A stretch of DNA of 7,163 nucleotides, from assembly GCA_027450125.1 (NCBI GenBank), contig DAIDKG010000310.1, positions 1-7,163 of the forward strand. The letters run 5' to 3'. The DNA is from Bordetella sp. Its GTDB lineage: Bacteria > Pseudomonadota > Gammaproteobacteria > Burkholderiales > Burkholderiaceae_B. Shown one piece after another: positions 5,700-7,163 of this stretch. The notes under the pieces are model-generated. The model was not told where the DNA came from, searched no databases, and saw only the letters and a list, made by a program, of their open reading frames with translations. Each line of letters starts with the position of its first letter. Within the stretch, counting starts at the first letter, position 1. The translations under genes were made by a program, and so were the position numbers.

Positions 5700-6866
5700 T
5701 CAGGGGTTGGCGGAGGGAGGGCAATCGTAACCCGTAATGGTGAGCGAGAAGCCGGCCATGCTGGGCATCTTGCGTTCGCGCGCCAAGAGGCGCATGCGGC
5801 CGACGTTCAGGTCGCGCAGGATCTGGGCGCCGATGCCGTAAGTGCGCAGGCCAAAGCGCTCGCCGTCGGAGGGCGGCGGCACCGCGGCGGGATCGGCCCA
5901 GCCGCCGATCTGGCTGAACAGGTGCTCGGTGGAGGCCTGGCAGTTCATCAGCACCATCACGCCAGCCGGCGAGGCGGCAATGGTGCGCAGCGCCTGGGCG
6001 ACCGTCCAGCTGTGCGCGCCCTGCCCGGCGTCCAGCACGTCAAGCAGGGTGGCCGGCTCATGCACACGCACCAGGGTTTCGCGCTGCGGATCGATGGCGC
6101 CGTGAACCAGCGCCAGATGCGGCGAGCCGGAAGCGTCGTCGCGATAGGCCACGGCGCGGAACTCGCCCCAGGGCGTCTGCATGATGCGCTCGCCCACGCG
6201 CTGCACGATGGACTCGTGCTCGCTGCGGTACTGGATGAGCGAGGCGATGGTGCCGATCTTCAGGCCATGCTCGCGCGCGAAAACCATCAGGTCGGGCAGG
6301 CGCGCCATGGTGCCGTCGGGCTTGAGGATTTCGCAGATGACCGCCGCCGGCGTCAGGCCCGCCATGCGGGTCAGGTCGCAGCCGGCCTCGGTGTGGCCGG
6401 CGCGCACCAGCACACCGCCCGACACTGCGCGCAGCGGAAACACGTGGCCGGGCTGGACCAGATCGGAGGGCTTGGCGTTGCGCGCCACGGCCACCTGGAT
6501 GGTGCGGGCGCGGTCGGCGGCCGAGATGCCGGTTTCGACGCCTTCGGCTGCCTCGATGGACTGCGTGAAATTGGTGCCGTAACGCGTACCGTTGCGGCTG
6601 GTCATCATGGGCAGGTCGAGCTGCCGCACGCGCTCTTCGGTGAGCGTGAGGCACACCAGGCCGCGGCCATGCGTGACCATGAAATTGATGGCTTCGGGCG
6701 TGACGAATTCGGCGGCCATGACCAGGTCGCCTTCGTTCTCGCGGTCTTCTTCGTCGACCAGGATGACGATGCGCCCGGCGCGCAGTTCGGCGATGATCTC
6801 TGGTACCGGCGCGATCTGGAAATCGCCGGCGGCCGGATTGGAGGGGTTGATGGACGTGACGGACAT
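5700..6866 (-). CDS. ribB: 3,4-dihydroxy-2-butanone 4-phosphate synthase with degenerate GTP cyclohydrolase II domain (RibBA-type, RibBX-like)
   Basis: 388 residues, two domains. Residues about 17-218 match RibB, which turns ribulose 5-phosphate into 3,4-dihydroxy-2-butanone 4-phosphate and formate: [12 protein letters not shown] at 37-48 (acidic Mg/substrate loop), HGRGLVCL at 66-73, DLPMM at 84-88, TGISAADR at 112-119, [16 protein letters not shown] at 132-147 and [11 protein letters not shown] at 155-165 with the catalytic His158. Residues about 231-388 align with GTP cyclohydrolase II (TPWGEF 231-236, LVHGAID 253-259, RVHEP 267-271, [11 protein letters not shown] 343-353), but the three zinc-binding cysteines, the QEGR loop, the catalytic Asp (Gly339 here) and the NNP motif are absent, while the Arg two residues on (Arg341) remains. 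This fits the RibBX variants known in Proteobacteria, so only the RibB activity is expected; databases may still label it bifunctional ribBA. ATG 6866 is chosen because the family starts nearby and AGG precedes it by 8 nt; ATG 6899 would add 11 residues. First gene of the leftward operon. Confidence 0.92.
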   Translation of the reverse strand: MSVTSINPSNPAAGDFQIAPVPEIIAELRAGRIVILVDEEDRENEGDLVMAAEFVTPEAINFMVTHGRGLVCLTLTEERVRQLDLPMMTSRNGTRYGTNFTQSIEAAEGVETGISAADRARTIQVAVARNAKPSDLVQPGHVFPLRAVSGGVLVRAGHTEAGCDLTRMAGLTPAAVICEILKPDGTMARLPDLMVFAREHGLKIGTIASLIQYRSEHESIVQRVGERIMQTPWGEFRAVAYRDDASGSPHLALVHGAIDPQRETLVRVHEPATLLDVLDAGQGAHSWTVAQALRTIAASPAGVMVLMNCQASTEHLFSQIGGWADPAAVPPPSDGERFGLRTYGIGAQILRDLNVGRMRLLARERKMPSMAGFSLTITGYDCPPSANP

Positions 6867-6912
6867 GAGCGTAGCCTGCGGAAAGCGGCAAACCGTCATT
6901 TTACCGCCCGCC

Positions 6913-6935
6913 GGGCAGCTTTCCCGGGTCTGCCC
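6913..6935. other. Small hairpin in the ribB leader region
   Basis: GGGCAG (6913-6918) and CTGCCC (6930-6935) are exact inverted repeats with an 11-nt loop that itself contains CCCGGG. It lies 47 nt upstream of the chosen ribB start and would be in the 5' leader of its mRNA. I looked for the conserved FMN riboswitch segments here and did not find them, so no riboswitch is claimed; the stem is short and could be chance in GC-rich DNA. Confidence 0.25.
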
Positions 6936-6987
6936 TCCCGGCCGCGTGGAACAGTGCTTCCCGCCGCCTGGCGAAAAAGATGAACGA

Positions 6988-7005
6988 TTTATGACGCGTC
7001 ATCAA
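6988..7005. promoter_or_regulatory. Palindromic candidate operator between ribB and the divergent CYTH gene
   Basis: ATGACGCGTCAT (6991-7002) is a perfect 12-bp palindrome, and the flanks extend it to TT-N-12-N-AA (6988-7005, 16 of 18 positions symmetric). It sits in an A/T-richer part of the 199-nt intergenic region (6867-7065) between diverging genes, the usual place for a repressor or activator dimer site. On the minus strand a weak -35-like TTGATG (7005-7000) overlaps its edge, with only a poor -10 (CATCTT) 17 nt on. On the plus strand TAAGAT (7025-7030) is a possible -10 without a good -35. Promoters must lie here, but I cannot fix them; the binding protein is unknown. Confidence 0.35.
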
Positions 7006-7065
7006 AAAAGGCGGCGCAGCCCCGTAAGATTATTGGTCTTTTCCGTCAGCGAATCGCCACGGCAC

Positions 7066-7163
7066 ATGTCCGAACAAGAACTGAAACTCCACGTGCCGCC
7101 GGTCCATGCCGCTGCGATCGCGCGCGAACTCCTGGATCGGGGCGCCCGCCGCGTCAAGCTGCG
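7066..7163 (+). CDS. CYTH-domain protein (inorganic triphosphatase-like), N-terminal fragment
   Basis: Only 32 codons and two bases are present before the window ends. The start ATG 7066 is followed by [12 protein letters not shown], which contains the ExExK signature (Glu3, Glu5, Lys7) that opens the CYTH/triphosphate-tunnel metalloenzyme fold; LKLxVPP is typical of the bacterial CYTH or CYTH-CHAD proteins such as E. coli YgiF, an inorganic triphosphatase. The following segment ([19 protein letters not shown]) suits the first helix and second strand. Whether a CHAD domain follows cannot be seen. There is no clear Shine-Dalgarno sequence. The gene diverges from ribB across a 199-nt region. 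Family call is fairly good given how short the fragment is; function is inferred from the family. Confidence 0.7.
   Translation, partial: MSEQELKLHVPPVHAAAIARELLDRGARRVKL

Noticed and set aside
5682..6983. 433-residue plus-strand frame opposite ribB
   Set aside because: His/Gly/Ala-rich antisense shadow of the well-supported ribB gene.
7004..7024. Minus-strand GGCTGCGCCGCC followed by TTTTTT, resembling a rho-independent terminator
   Set aside because: Only about 3 bp of stem can form, and it would precede ribB rather than follow a minus-strand gene in this window.
6867..7065. Possible FMN riboswitch upstream of ribB
   Set aside because: The conserved RFN segments (such as the AGGG...GGTGAAA start and the later GTGTGATTCCG-like and CGACAGT-like parts) are not visible on the minus strand.

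Overview
The window is a GC-rich stretch (about two thirds G+C by eye) of ordinary chromosomal housekeeping DNA. Gene content, gene order and protein sequences fit a betaproteobacterium of the Alcaligenaceae, most likely Bordetella or a close relative such as Achromobacter. This is recognition from family sequences, not a database match. Coding density is high, and no tRNA, rRNA, CRISPR array, insertion sequence or phage gene was seen.

Left part (about 1-2430, plus strand): the C-terminal end of a YihY/BrkB-family inner-membrane protein, then a complete type II NADH dehydrogenase (ndh), then a complete orotidine 5'-phosphate decarboxylase (pyrF). pyrF meets the leftward gene set tail to tail at about 2430-2452. 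An imperfect hairpin there contains both stop codons and could end transcription from both sides.

Central and right part (about 2452-6866, minus strand, read right to left): ribB (RibBA-type, with a degenerate GTP cyclohydrolase II half), ribH, nusB, thiL, pgpA, pncC. The first three genes and the last two are tightly packed: a 16-nt gap ribB-ribH, nusB starting inside ribH, and a 4-nt ATGA overlap pgpA-pncC. This looks like one operon with a looser joint (148 nt) between nusB and thiL. It joins two riboflavin steps, a transcription antitermination factor, the last step to thiamine diphosphate, phosphatidylglycerol synthesis and pyridine-nucleotide salvage. The ribH-nusB-thiL-pgpA order is a widely conserved proteobacterial arrangement.

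Right edge: a 199-nt divergent intergenic region (6867-7065) holds a perfect 12-bp palindrome inside a near-palindromic 18-mer and a small hairpin. It should contain the promoters for the ribB operon and for the rightward gene, whose first 32 codons look like a CYTH-domain (inorganic triphosphatase-like) protein.

I found no undescribed multi-gene system. The points most worth a second look are the RibBA-type protein that lacks the zinc and catalytic residues of GTP cyclohydrolase II, the very acidic RibH tail whose codons also serve as the ribosome-binding region of a TTG-started nusB, the palindrome between the divergent genes, and the hairpin over the convergent stop codons.
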